Origin: a virus | Length of the DNA stretch: 53,374 nt | Direction: 5' to 3' (one strand) | Virus record (IMG/VR): IMGVR_UViG_3300041405_000397 | Coordinates: 1 to 53,374 of that record | Shown: positions 40,535-46,699 of the stretch, piece by piece | How the letters are laid out: every line of letters begins with the position of its first letter | How positions within the stretch are numbered: the first letter of the stretch is position 1 | Notes under the pieces: model-generated | The model's input: only the letters and a program-made list of their open reading frames with translations | What the model was told of the DNA's origin: nothing | The model's database searches: none | Translations under genes and position numbers: made by a program

Positions 40535-40834
40535 TCAGGCCTCGAAGAATTCGCCGTTCTTCGGGGCTTTTTCTTTGGTGAGTAACCGCTCAATACGCAG
40601 CAAACTCTTCGCCACTTCTGACTCCGGCGACACCACTTCCAGGTAGGCCATTGCCAGACTCATCATCTGGAAGAAGCTGTATTTCTGCATTCCTGATGGT
40701 CGCTTCATGCGACTCACTGCTGCCTCGTTAAGTCCAAGCACTTCCGCCAGTTGTCCCTGTCCACGTTCAGCCAGTTTGTTCAGTAACTGACTTTCGATCT
40801 CTCTCGCTTTTTTGCGATAGCTTGCAATTTCCAT
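40535..40834 (-). CDS. cII: CII transcription activator
   Basis: 99 residues. Aligns with lambda CII: REIESQLLNKLAERGQGQLAE and VLGLNEAAVSRMKR (helix-turn-helix), KYSFFQMMSLAMAYLEV. CII tetramers bind TTGC-N6-TTGC repeats and start cI transcription after infection. A perfect site lies upstream at 40863-40876. The acidic end is probably the target of FtsH, which CIII inhibits. Confidence 0.92.
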   Translation of the reverse strand: MEIASYRKKAREIESQLLNKLAERGQGQLAEVLGLNEAAVSRMKRPSGMQKYSFFQMMSLAMAYLEVVSPESEVAKSLLRIERLLTKEKAPKNGEFFEA

Positions 40835-40862
40835 GATTTAAAATTCCTGTCGTTGAATTAAG

Positions 40863-40876
40863 TTGCGTGACATTGC
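40863..40876 (+). promoter_or_regulatory. CII-binding site, candidate PRE promoter
   Basis: TTGC-GTGACA-TTGC is a perfect match to the CII recognition pattern. It lies between cII and cro and points rightward through cro (antisense) into cI, the same geometry as lambda PRE. Confidence 0.8.
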
Positions 40877-40901
40877 GGTGCGCAAGTCACTTGAATTTTT
40901 G

Positions 40902-40939
40902 GGGGCCGAAACAGCCTCCGGTCAGATTGATAAAGAGCA
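40902..40939 (-). promoter_or_regulatory. nutR site (boxA and boxB)
   Basis: On the leftward early transcript: boxA TGCTCTTTATCA (40928-40939), then nine bases, then a hairpin GAGGCT-GTTTC-GGCCCC (40902-40918). The nutL hairpin at 43730-43746 has the same CTGNTTCGG top, so both should be bound by the same N protein. Confidence 0.8.
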
Positions 40940-40946
40940 ACGCTGC

Positions 40947-41144
40947 TTATGCAGCAGCGTTTTTACTGCTTGGGAAGGGGCGAAGTTCTTCTGCCTGCAC
41001 GCGCCCATCAGGAAGTGTGGTTACAAAAATTTTCCGCCCTACCCGTACTGCTTTGCTGATTGCTGTCTGGTGAACACCGATTGCATCGGCGGCCTTTGCC
41101 TGTCCGTTCTCCTTGACGTAATCAGCCAGGGTTAACTTATCCAT
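40947..41144 (-). CDS. cro: Cro repressor
   Basis: 65 residues. Helix-turn-helix AKAADAIGVHQTAISKAVRV, preceded by TLADYVKENG as in lambda Cro. GGAGG lies before the ATG. First gene of the right early operon, transcribed from PR inside the operator cluster; it should shut down cI and later early transcription. Confidence 0.9.
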   Translation of the reverse strand: MDKLTLADYVKENGQAKAADAIGVHQTAISKAVRVGRKIFVTTLPDGRVQAEELRPFPSSKNAAA

Positions 41145-41175
41145 CGGTTTCCTCCGAGTGATTACCGATGACTTA

Positions 41176-41203
41176 ATAATACTACAAGTATTAAATATAT
41201 CAA
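41176..41203 (-). promoter_or_regulatory. PR promoter for cro
   Basis: Leftward TTGATA (41198-41203), 16-base spacer, TATTAT (41176-41181). The -10 box overlaps the first operator and the -35 box touches the second, so repressor binding would block it. Confidence 0.7.
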
Positions 41204-41240
41204 TACTTGCGGTATTTCAATTTTTAATAACTTGGGTATT
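41178..41240. promoter_or_regulatory. Right operator OR, three repressor sites
   Basis: Three 15-base palindromic sites at 41178-41192, 41202-41216 and 41226-41240 share AATAC-N5-GTATT (the third begins AATAA). Their centres are exactly 24 bases apart. They fill the space between the divergent cI and cro genes, as in lambda OR. Confidence 0.88.
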
Positions 41241-41251
41241 AGAATTCGGGC

Positions 41252-41962
41252 ATGGAAAAGAAAAAAGAACTGACTCAAGAGCAAGTTGCTGATGCTAATC
41301 GTCTGAAGGCTTTGTATGAATCAAAGAAGAAGTCGCTGGGCATTACGCAGCAACATATAGCCGACGCTTTGGACATTACTCAAGGCGGTGTTGGGCATTA
41401 TCTAAATGGGCGAAACGCTTTGAACGTATCAGTGGCATCCGTGTTTGCGAAGATGCTTCAATGCTCCATCGCTGATTTCAGTCCGGTTCTTGCCAAAGAG
41501 GCAAGTAGTTATGCTACTTCAGCTGATGCTAACGTCTCACACCCTAAGGACTACAAGCCGACTGCGCGCTACCCGGTATTAAGTAAAGTTCAGGCCGGCG
41601 CATGGGCTGAGGCCTGTGAACCCTACACGATAAAGGATGTCGATATGTGGCTTGAATCTGACGCACATACACAGGGAGAGGCCTTCTGGTTGCAGGTGGA
41701 AGGTGACTCGATGACTGCGCCGATCGGACTCAGCATTCCGGCAGGTACGTATGTACTGTTTGATACGGGGCGGGAAGCGGTGAATGGCAGCCTAGTTGTG
41801 GCGAAGCTGACTGATGATAACGAAGCCACATTCAAGAAGCTCATCATCGACGGCAGCCAGAAGTACCTTAAGGGCTTGAACCCACAGTGGCCTATGGTGC
41901 CGGTTAACGGGAACTGTAAAGTGCTGGGTGTGGCGATCGAGACGAAGATGCGGCTGGTTTAA
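41252..41962 (+). CDS. cI: CI prophage repressor (self-cleaving, S24 family)
   Basis: 236 residues. N-terminal helix-turn-helix at about 31-58 (ITQQHIADALDITQGGVGHY). Linker with Ala115-Gly116 cleavage site (VQAGAW). C-terminal S24 peptidase domain with Ser153 (EGDSM) and Lys195 or 196 (ATFKKL). RecA filaments after DNA damage trigger self-cutting, which induces the phage. No good ribosome site lies before the ATG, so the PRM transcript may be nearly leaderless as in lambda. Two further genes follow in the same operon. Confidence 0.95.
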   Translation: MEKKKELTQEQVADANRLKALYESKKKSLGITQQHIADALDITQGGVGHYLNGRNALNVSVASVFAKMLQCSIADFSPVLAKEASSYATSADANVSHPKDYKPTARYPVLSKVQAGAWAEACEPYTIKDVDMWLESDAHTQGEAFWLQVEGDSMTAPIGLSIPAGTYVLFDTGREAVNGSLVVAKLTDDNEATFKKLIIDGSQKYLKGLNPQWPMVPVNGNCKVLGVAIETKMRLV

Positions 41963-42002
41963 TGCTCAGTTGCTGGGTGAGGCGCTTACATAAGGATTGA
42001 TT

Positions 42003-42575
42003 TTGAAGGCTCTTACTAACCCGTTATGGAACCCAATGGGGGTCATCTCTCCTATAGATGCCTCTAACCCAACTAGTGCGGCTAGGTCTCCATACGAAAT
42101 GGATGTTGTGCAATTCGTAAGCATGTTCGCCTTAACGTCTGCCAGAATAAATATTTTAAAAGGATTCTTAAATTTTAGAATGGCATTAAGTGCAGCAGGT
42201 TTAATTGATGGTTTTCAATGGATTGACGGAAGTTTCACAGAAAATGTTGAGATGATTGAAAAAAGGCCTCCTAATGATGTTGATGTGGTAACTTTTTTTA
42301 GTTTCCAATCAGGTGATAACGATGAGCTGGTTTATCTAAGAGATCCTGATCTCTTTGACCAGCCGACTGTCAAAAGTAAATATCTGGTTGATTCCTATTT
42401 CGAAGGATTGCATGCTCCAGGCAATCATCTTGTCTCAAGAACTGTATATTGGTACAGTATGTGGGCGCATAAACGCGATCTTTCTTGGAAAGGTTTTGTT
42501 CAGGTTCCACTATCCCCAGCGCTTGATTTAACAGCGATGTCTATACTTGAGTCTACCGTCATTGAGGAGGCATAA
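42003..42575 (+). CDS. DUF6932-like protein with nucleotidyltransferase motif, in the cI operon
   Basis: 190 residues from TTG 42003, chosen because AAGGA lies six bases before it (an upstream TTG at 41997 touches the ribosome site). The centre reads WIDGSFTEN (Gly76-Ser77) and, 14 residues on, NDVDVVTFF (Asp92-x-Asp94). This is the GS...DxD signature of minimal nucleotidyltransferases. The third acidic residue is not certain. The gene lies 40 bases after cI and its stop abuts the next ATG, before a strong terminator. It could modify a nucleic acid or protein as part of phage exclusion or a toxin pair; this is inference. Confidence 0.75.
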   Translation: MKALTNPLWNPMGVISPIDASNPTSAARSPYEMDVVQFVSMFALTSARINILKGFLNFRMALSAAGLIDGFQWIDGSFTENVEMIEKRPPNDVDVVTFFSFQSGDNDELVYLRDPDLFDQPTVKSKYLVDSYFEGLHAPGNHLVSRTVYWYSMWAHKRDLSWKGFVQVPLSPALDLTAMSILESTVIEEA

Positions 42576-43490
42576 ATGAATCGTGATGATTATGTTTTCG
42601 CTCTCAGTGAACGCGAACAAGTTAAAAAGCTTTTAGGCGATATGCCTTCTGGATTTTCACTGGCTAAAATTAGCCTTGAGTCGCGTTTGAAAAAAATAGA
42701 GAAAATTTTATCAAATGCTGAACCTCGCCAATATGAAGCAACTAAAGCCACATTAACGTTTAGAGGCCCTACTGTTATGGGGACTCATGGCATCTCCGCT
42801 TCATTTGGAACGAAAGCGTTGACCTTTTTTGATGAAGCTATCGCCTATGTTGCCAGCGCGTTCAATGGCTCATTGCCTTCTGCAGGTAAAGTACCAAATA
42901 GTGAGCAAAACCACTTGATGATTACCTCATCTGCAAGAGGGTCATTTGGTTTTATCCTGGAAGAATTTCGACCAGATGCCCCACTGGGCTTTGATGAACC
43001 TACATTAGTGTCGAAAGCCCTTGATAAAACGCAGCTTATTTTACAAGCAAGTCTGGATGGCAATGATGAGCAGCTCGCCGAGGCTTTAGAGGACTTAGAT
43101 GAGAGAGCGCTGGAAAAAATCAGATCATTTATTAGCTTCCTTGTTGATAATAAAACTGTTTTCACATTAAAAAGTAACGGATTTGATTTGGTTTTTAGCG
43201 AGCCTAAGCAACTCGAAGGTGCTCTCAAACAGTTAAGCCCAGATAACATCAAAGAAGAGCTATTAGAATTAGATGTATTCTTCCTGGGCGTGCTACCCAA
43301 CAAAAGGCAGTGTGAATTCATAATCGAGGGCGATACAGACGTGAAATCAGCAAAAATCGACAAAGGTTTTGCTGACCCTAACGTTTTGAATAAGCACCTG
43401 TCCACACCAGCACGAGCGAAGTTTGCTAGAAAAATAATAGGGAACGGGAAACCTCGATTTACTCTACTAACTGAACCCTCCTGGAAGTAA
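42576..43490 (+). CDS. Partner protein of the nucleotidyltransferase-like gene
   Basis: 304 residues. The ATG follows the previous stop directly and has GGAGG upstream. The start is helical (LSEREQVKKLLGDMPSGFSL, LESRLKKIEKIL). The middle has a beta pattern (ATLTFRGPTVMGTHGISASF), then helices rich in acidic residues (ALEDLDERALEKIRSFISFL). The C-terminal third is again beta-like (FLGVLPNKRQCEFIIEGDTD). I do not recognise a catalytic motif. Tight coupling says it works with the 42003 gene, as antidote, sensor or complex partner. Confidence 0.75.
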   Translation: MNRDDYVFALSEREQVKKLLGDMPSGFSLAKISLESRLKKIEKILSNAEPRQYEATKATLTFRGPTVMGTHGISASFGTKALTFFDEAIAYVASAFNGSLPSAGKVPNSEQNHLMITSSARGSFGFILEEFRPDAPLGFDEPTLVSKALDKTQLILQASLDGNDEQLAEALEDLDERALEKIRSFISFLVDNKTVFTLKSNGFDLVFSEPKQLEGALKQLSPDNIKEELLELDVFFLGVLPNKRQCEFIIEGDTDVKSAKIDKGFADPNVLNKHLSTPARAKFARKIIGNGKPRFTLLTEPSWK

Positions 43491-43528
43491 TACATTCCAC
43501 TTTGACACACGTAGAAATTTTAACTGCT

Positions 43529-43553
43529 AGCCCGCCATTGAGCGGGCTTTTTT
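43529..43553 (+). terminator. Terminator of the cI operon
   Basis: AGCCCGC, loop CATTGA, GCGGGCT, then TTTTTT. It closes the cI - 42003 - 42576 unit and separates it from PL. Confidence 0.88.
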
Positions 43554-43603
43554 GTGCCCGCAAATCACTGCAAAAAATAAATTCCTTTCTAAATCAAACA
43601 ACT

Positions 43604-43664
43604 AATATCTGAGGTATTAATTTTAATACTCAGGGTATTGCAATAAATTAATACCGCTAGTATT
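43604..43664. promoter_or_regulatory. Left operator OL, three repressor sites
   Basis: Sites at 43604-43618, 43625-43639 and 43650-43664 fit AATAYC/T-N4-GTATT, the same pattern as OR. Centres are 21 and 25 bases apart. They overlap the PL promoter elements. Confidence 0.87.
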
Positions 43665-43666
43665 GT
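43638..43666 (+). promoter_or_regulatory. PL promoter
   Basis: TTGCAA (43638-43643), 17-base spacer, TATTGT (43661-43666), pointing to N. Both boxes overlap operator sites. Confidence 0.65.
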
Positions 43667-43709
43667 TTATCTCATCAGCAGGACGCTGGCTCAGTACGAA
43701 ACGGATAGC

Positions 43710-43746
43710 TGCTCTTTAACAATCAGGTTGAGACTGATTCGGTCTC
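43710..43746 (+). promoter_or_regulatory. nutL site (boxA and boxB)
   Basis: boxA TGCTCTTTAACA (43710-43721) is identical to the bacterial rRNA boxA core. After eight bases comes the hairpin GAGACT-GATTC-GGTCTC (43730-43746), five Watson-Crick pairs, one T-G pair and a five-base loop. N and NusA/B/E/G should bind here. Confidence 0.85.
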
Positions 43747-43768
43747 ACCAAAGTGCAGTTGGCTTTGG

Positions 43769-43835
43769 GATGTGGTAGCGCAGTGGCAGACGCGGGCATT
43801 CAGCCGTACCTCTGGTTCGATTCCAGAACACATCA
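43769..43835 (+). ncRNA. tRNA-like element in the N leader
   Basis: A near-complete cloverleaf. Acceptor: GATGTG pairs with CACATC (six pairs, then a G-A mismatch), followed by ACC. T8-A9, D arm with GCG/CGC and GTGG in the loop. The T arm TCTGG-TTCGATT-CCAGA is perfect. Only 17 bases lie between the D and T arms (normal is about 23) and no five-pair anticodon stem with a seven-base loop can be made; a small GGC-ATTCA-GCC hairpin takes its place. It cannot decode normally. It lies between nutL and N, where lambda has an RNase III-sensitive hairpin. Confidence 0.6.
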
Positions 43836-43859
43836 CCTAAGCCAATTAACGGAGGCATC

Positions 43860-44108
43860 ATGAACAATAAGCAACGTAAGAAGCTGCAACGCGCCATTGA
43901 GCATCGTGCAGCACAACGTAATGAACTGAGGTTTGAACGCAAGATTACGGCAGCACTGTCTGGCTGCAGCTTAAACGTAGCCAGAGCAACCAGCGCTCCC
44001 TCTCTGCGGGATAAGCATGAGAGCGGCGCACTGTGTTTACCAGATGTTGCCCTGTATCAGGCAGGGTTCCGTAACGTTCGCAAAGACGCGACGCATATTG
44101 TTAAGTGA
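43860..44108 (+). CDS. N: Antitermination protein N (P22-type)
   Basis: 82 residues, ATG preceded by GGAGG. The Arg/Lys-rich start (NNKQRKKLQRAIEHRAAQRN) is the boxB RNA-binding part. The end LCLPDVALYQAGFRNVRKDA matches the end of P22 N (LLPGVALYAAGHRKSKQ). First gene from PL, after nutL and the tRNA-like element. It lets polymerase pass the terminators at 44147 and 45090. Confidence 0.9.
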   Translation: MNNKQRKKLQRAIEHRAAQRNELRFERKITAALSGCSLNVARATSAPSLRDKHESGALCLPDVALYQAGFRNVRKDATHIVK

Positions 44109-44146
44109 TTAGGCACCTTTCACAGCGGGCACGTGAGGTACCACAG

Positions 44147-44169
44147 AGGCTGTCCAGTGACAGCCTTTT
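44147..44169 (+). terminator. tL-type terminator after N
   Basis: AGGCTGTC, loop CAGT, GACAGCCT, then TTTT, 38 bases behind the N stop. Expected to stop PL transcripts without N. Confidence 0.75.
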
Positions 44170-44178
44170 AACCAGCAT

Positions 44179-44469
44179 TTATGGAAGGTCAATTTTTTCG
44201 AGGCCACGCCATGCCCTGCCAGCAACCTCCGTAACTATAACTTTAGGGGAGGGCAAAATTTCCCGGATTACTTTAAAAACTTTATCAAGAAGCTCTTGCC
44301 GGCATAAATAGCCAGAGCAGGTGAATTCGCCAGGCGGCAGCCGGTAATAAATACCGTTTTCATCTGAGAGACTATGTTTGAACCCGCATTTTCTCATTTT
44401 GTCACATAGCTTCTGGTAAGCATCCTGGGTGCTGTCGTGAAGTTCAATTGAGATATTAAAATTACCCAT
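44179..44469 (-). CDS. GhoS-like (DUF2622) small protein
   Basis: 96 residues. MGNFNISIELHDSTQDAYQK, MRKCGFKHSLSDENGIYYRL and PPGEFTCSGYL follow the pattern of DUF2622/GhoS-type proteins, known from prophages. E. coli GhoS is an RNase antitoxin; whether this relative cuts RNA is unknown, and no GhoT-like toxin lies beside it. It runs against the PL operon, so it may be expressed in the lysogen. Confidence 0.6.
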   Translation of the reverse strand: MGNFNISIELHDSTQDAYQKLCDKMRKCGFKHSLSDENGIYYRLPPGEFTCSGYLCRQELLDKVFKVIREILPSPKVIVTEVAGRAWRGLEKIDLP

Positions 44470-44658
44470 ATGACCACCTTGAGTGCTTGCTGCAATTTAA
44501 GTTTACTTAACTATGGCACCACGGCTTATTTATTGCACGAAAAAAGCTCATTAGACGAACTACACTGACTATTGGCAGCTTTTTAAGCCTCAAAAAAGGG
44601 GAGCAGCTGAAATTGCAAAAGCGGTATATCACAGAAGGAGCTTGCAGTTTACTGGGGG

Positions 44659-44728
44659 TACGGGCGGCAGGATTTGAACCCGCATCAGCAGCCAGATGGC
44701 TGTAGTAATTCCGTTATACCACGCCCGT
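44659..44728 (-). tRNA. tRNA-like gene, possibly Gln(CUG), with an abnormal anticodon arm
   Basis: Read on the minus strand: acceptor ACGGGCG / CGCCCGT is perfect, TG at 8-9, D arm GTAT / TTAC with GG in the loop, and T arm GCGGG-TTCAAAT-CCTGC. The centre allows two readings: a seven-base loop with anticodon CTG on a four-pair stem and only two variable bases, or a better five-pair stem CAGCC/GGCTG with a four-base loop. No CCA is encoded (ACCC follows). It may be a functional odd tRNA, a decayed one or a mimic. Confidence 0.6.
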
Positions 44729-44741
44729 TGTCATATAAAAC

Positions 44742-44915
44742 TTAATCAACTTTTTTAGTAATCAGAACGAGATAGGGATGGAGGGACATGACCGTCAAAG
44801 GGCTTCCACAACGAGCGCAAACCGCGCCGTGCGTGGATTTTCTGTTTTTACTATTAGTTGTGAAGATGAACTTTTTCCCTCCGCACTCAAGGCATATGAA
44901 TTTTATACGGCACAT
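44742..44915 (-). CDS. Small zinc-ribbon protein
   Basis: 57 residues. Cys8-x-x-Cys11 (FICLECGGKKF) and Cys33-x-x-Cys36 (AVCARCGSPL) make a zinc ribbon. ATG preceded by GGAGG. The stop lies 14 bases before the tRNA-like gene, so both are probably on one leftward transcript, antisense to the PL operon. A role in RNA or translation is possible from the zinc ribbon and the neighbour; unproven. Confidence 0.75.
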   Translation of the reverse strand: MCRIKFICLECGGKKFIFTTNSKNRKSTHGAVCARCGSPLTVMSLHPYLVLITKKVD

Positions 44916-44925
44916 GGTGCCTCCT

Positions 44926-44944
44926 GCTTAAGCAGTACTTAAGC
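44926..44944. promoter_or_regulatory. Palindrome upstream of the zinc-ribbon gene
   Basis: GCTTAAG-CAGTA-CTTAAGC lies 11 bases before the zinc-ribbon ATG. It could be an operator or a 5' hairpin. Confidence 0.4.
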
Positions 44945-45089
44945 ATTACCAAAAATTCAGCCTGACAGGTTGAGGTGTTATTACAAAGCTTTATATTTAA
45001 CTTATGCCAAATTAAGGCCGAAAATCACGTAAAAATCAAAAAATCATCAATTTTTAAACACTATTCTGCGTAAATTCCCATTCCGTTTC

Positions 45090-45114
45090 GCCCGCCATTG
45101 CGCGGGCTTTTTTT
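45090..45114 (+). terminator. Second terminator in the PL operon
   Basis: GCCCGC, loop CATTGC, GCGGGC, then seven T residues, ahead of cIII. Its core is nearly the same as the cI-operon terminator at 43529. Confidence 0.85.
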
Positions 45115-45182
45115 GGCCCATACCAAAGCAGCTTCGAGCGAGGCTGTTTCGCTATGTATCCAATCAACTTAAGGAATCACCC

Positions 45183-45314
45183 ATGCAACTCGCTATTGCT
45201 GGGGCTACCCACATGGGTGGCTTCAGCTTTAACACGTCACAACTCGACCGAATCACCCGTCGCCTCCGCACTGGCTGGCGCACCCTTCTCAACCTACTGG
45301 AGAGCCAGCCATGA
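45183..45314 (+). CDS. cIII: CIII regulator
   Basis: 43 residues. MQLAIAGATHMGG and LDRITRRLRTGWRTLLNLLE match lambda CIII (MQYAIAGWP, LERITRKLRDGWKRLIDIL). The amphipathic helix inhibits FtsH and so protects CII, favouring lysogeny. AAGGA lies before the ATG. It is overlapped by the next gene as ATGA. Confidence 0.9.
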   Translation: MQLAIAGATHMGGFSFNTSQLDRITRRLRTGWRTLLNLLESQP

Positions 45315-45427
45315 CAATCAGCTATTTCAAACGAGCGCAGCAGCTTTGCCGTGAAGCGCAGCTGTACAGCGATAAAGCGAAGTGGGCTATGGCAATGCGA
45401 CTGCTGCGGAGAGCGAGCCAGTGCTGA
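45311..45427 (+). CDS. Small early left protein
   Basis: 38 residues, MTISYFKRAQQLCREAQLYS to RRASQC. It starts inside the cIII stop and ends inside the next start region, so it is part of the coupled row of small genes after cIII. Basic and helical. Lambda has Kil near this place, but the sequence is not similar to Kil. Confidence 0.6.
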   Translation: MTISYFKRAQQLCREAQLYSDKAKWAMAMRLLRRASQC

Positions 45428-45570
45428 CCTGCAATCCAGCAGATGCTTACCAGCGTCAGCAGCAGGAAGCGGAGCGTCAACGCCGGGAGCAGGAAGATCG
45501 CGATCGCCTGGCGGATAACGACTTCATCCGGGCGCTGTTCGAGATGATTAACGTGGGAGTGAAGAAATGA
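45421..45570 (+). CDS. Small helical early left protein
   Basis: 49 residues from a GTG at 45421 with GGAGAG upstream; a longer reading from 45382 would overlap the previous gene more. Very charged helix (YQRQQQEAERQRREQEDRDR) then NDFIRALFEMINVGVKK. Overlaps the next gene as ATGA. Unknown. Confidence 0.6.
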   Translation: MLTCNPADAYQRQQQEAERQRREQEDRDRLADNDFIRALFEMINVGVKK

Positions 45571-45881
45571 AACTCAGCATCAGAGACAACAAAGAGATTG
45601 AGGCAATCATCGCCAGCCTCTCTGAGGGTGATAAGGAAATCATCGCTGAAGAGGTTGAGCGCCTGGCTGAACTGAAGTGTGCAAATCCCATTATGGGAGC
45701 AGTCAGCGGATATGAGCCGTCGGAGTTTACCGCGCTGGCCTGCGAGTGGCTGGATGAATCTGACAGTGAGTATCAGGTGAAGGTGAGCGAGGTACTTTGG
45801 GATTTGCTCACCTTTCGCGTAACCCGTGAATACGCACTCAATATTTTCCGCAACCGGCATAGCTTTGACGAGGTGGCGTGA
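45567..45881 (+). CDS. Hypothetical protein before the exonuclease gene
   Basis: 104 residues, acidic and helical (KEIEAIIASLSEGDKEIIAE, LACEWLDESDSEYQVKVSEV). Coupled on both sides, so co-translated with the recombination genes. Could be an accessory to exonuclease and RecT; no motif shows it. Confidence 0.7.
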   Translation: MKLSIRDNKEIEAIIASLSEGDKEIIAEEVERLAELKCANPIMGAVSGYEPSEFTALACEWLDESDSEYQVKVSEVLWDLLTFRVTREYALNIFRNRHSFDEVA

Positions 45882-46699
45882 TGGAACCCGGCGTTTATTT
45901 CGATATCAGCAACGAGGCTTATCACTCCGGGGCGGGCATCAGTAAGTCACAGCTGGATGATATCGCCATCAATCCGGCCATCTTCCAGTGGCGAAAGCTG
46001 GCACCCGAGGACGACGAGAAGAAGGCCGCACTCGACATGGGAACCGCCCTGCACTGCGTTTTGCTGGAGCCGGAGGAGTTTGATAAGCGGTTCATCGTGG
46101 CGCCTGAATTTAACCGCCGCACCACTCAGGGAAAGGCCGATGAGAAAGCCTTCATGGACGACTGCGCCGGGTGCGGCATGACAGTGATGGATGCCGAGCA
46201 GGGACGAAAGCTGAAGCTGATGCGCGCCAGCGCCCTCGCCCATCCCGCCGCACGCTGGCTGCTTGAGGCTGAAGGCCACTGCGAAGCATCAATATTCTGG
46301 AACGACGATGAGACCGGCGAATTTTGCCGCATCAGGCCAGACAAATTCCTCAGCTCTCAGCCAGTGGTGGTGGACGTGAAAAAGGTGGCGGATATGTCCC
46401 GCTTTGCCCGCCACGTTGAGGAATTCCGCTATCACGTGCAGGACGCCTACTACCGCGAGGGATTCAGCCGGCAGTACGGCGAATATCCCCTTTTCGTATT
46501 CATCGCCGTCAGCGAGTCGATCGATTGTGGCCGCTACCCGGTGCGCGTCTTCCAGCTTGGCGAAGATGATGTGCAGGTCGGTTATGACCTGTTCCGGCGC
46601 GACCTCAACACCTATCACGAATGTCTGGCTTCAGGTAACTGGGGCGGGATTGAAGAAATTACGCGCCCTGACTGGGCCAAAAGGAAGAACTACTCATGA
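45881..46699 (+). CDS. RecE-type exonuclease (PD-(D/E)XK, DUF3799)
   Basis: 272 residues from the ATG at 45881 (a GTG lies three bases before). Start PGVYFDISNEAYHSGAGISK and MGTALHCVLLEP (His58) are typical. Catalytic set Glu135 (EASIFW), Asp154 (RIRPDKF), Asp165-x-Lys167 (VVVDVKKV) and Tyr190 (YHVQDAYYREGF). It degrades one strand from DNA ends and hands the tail to RecT. ATGA overlap with recT. Confidence 0.92.
   Translation: MEPGVYFDISNEAYHSGAGISKSQLDDIAINPAIFQWRKLAPEDDEKKAALDMGTALHCVLLEPEEFDKRFIVAPEFNRRTTQGKADEKAFMDDCAGCGMTVMDAEQGRKLKLMRASALAHPAARWLLEAEGHCEASIFWNDDETGEFCRIRPDKFLSSQPVVVDVKKVADMSRFARHVEEFRYHVQDAYYREGFSRQYGEYPLFVFIAVSESIDCGRYPVRVFQLGEDDVQVGYDLFRRDLNTYHECLASGNWGGIEEITRPDWAKRKNYS

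Noticed and set aside
42845-43510. Minus-strand open frame of 221 residues opposite 42576-43490
   Set aside because: Ser/Leu-rich shadow of the plus-strand gene, no start signal, and it would run into the cI-operon terminator.
43745-43942. Minus-strand open frame across the N leader
   Set aside because: It runs antisense through the tRNA-like element and N, with no ribosome site and Ser/Arg-rich composition.
45154-45354. Plus-strand open frame around cIII
   Set aside because: Wrong frame over cIII and the next small gene; the cIII reading has a clear family match and ribosome site.
45311-45427. Small gene after cIII as Kil
   Set aside because: Same neighbourhood as lambda kil, but the sequence shows no resemblance.
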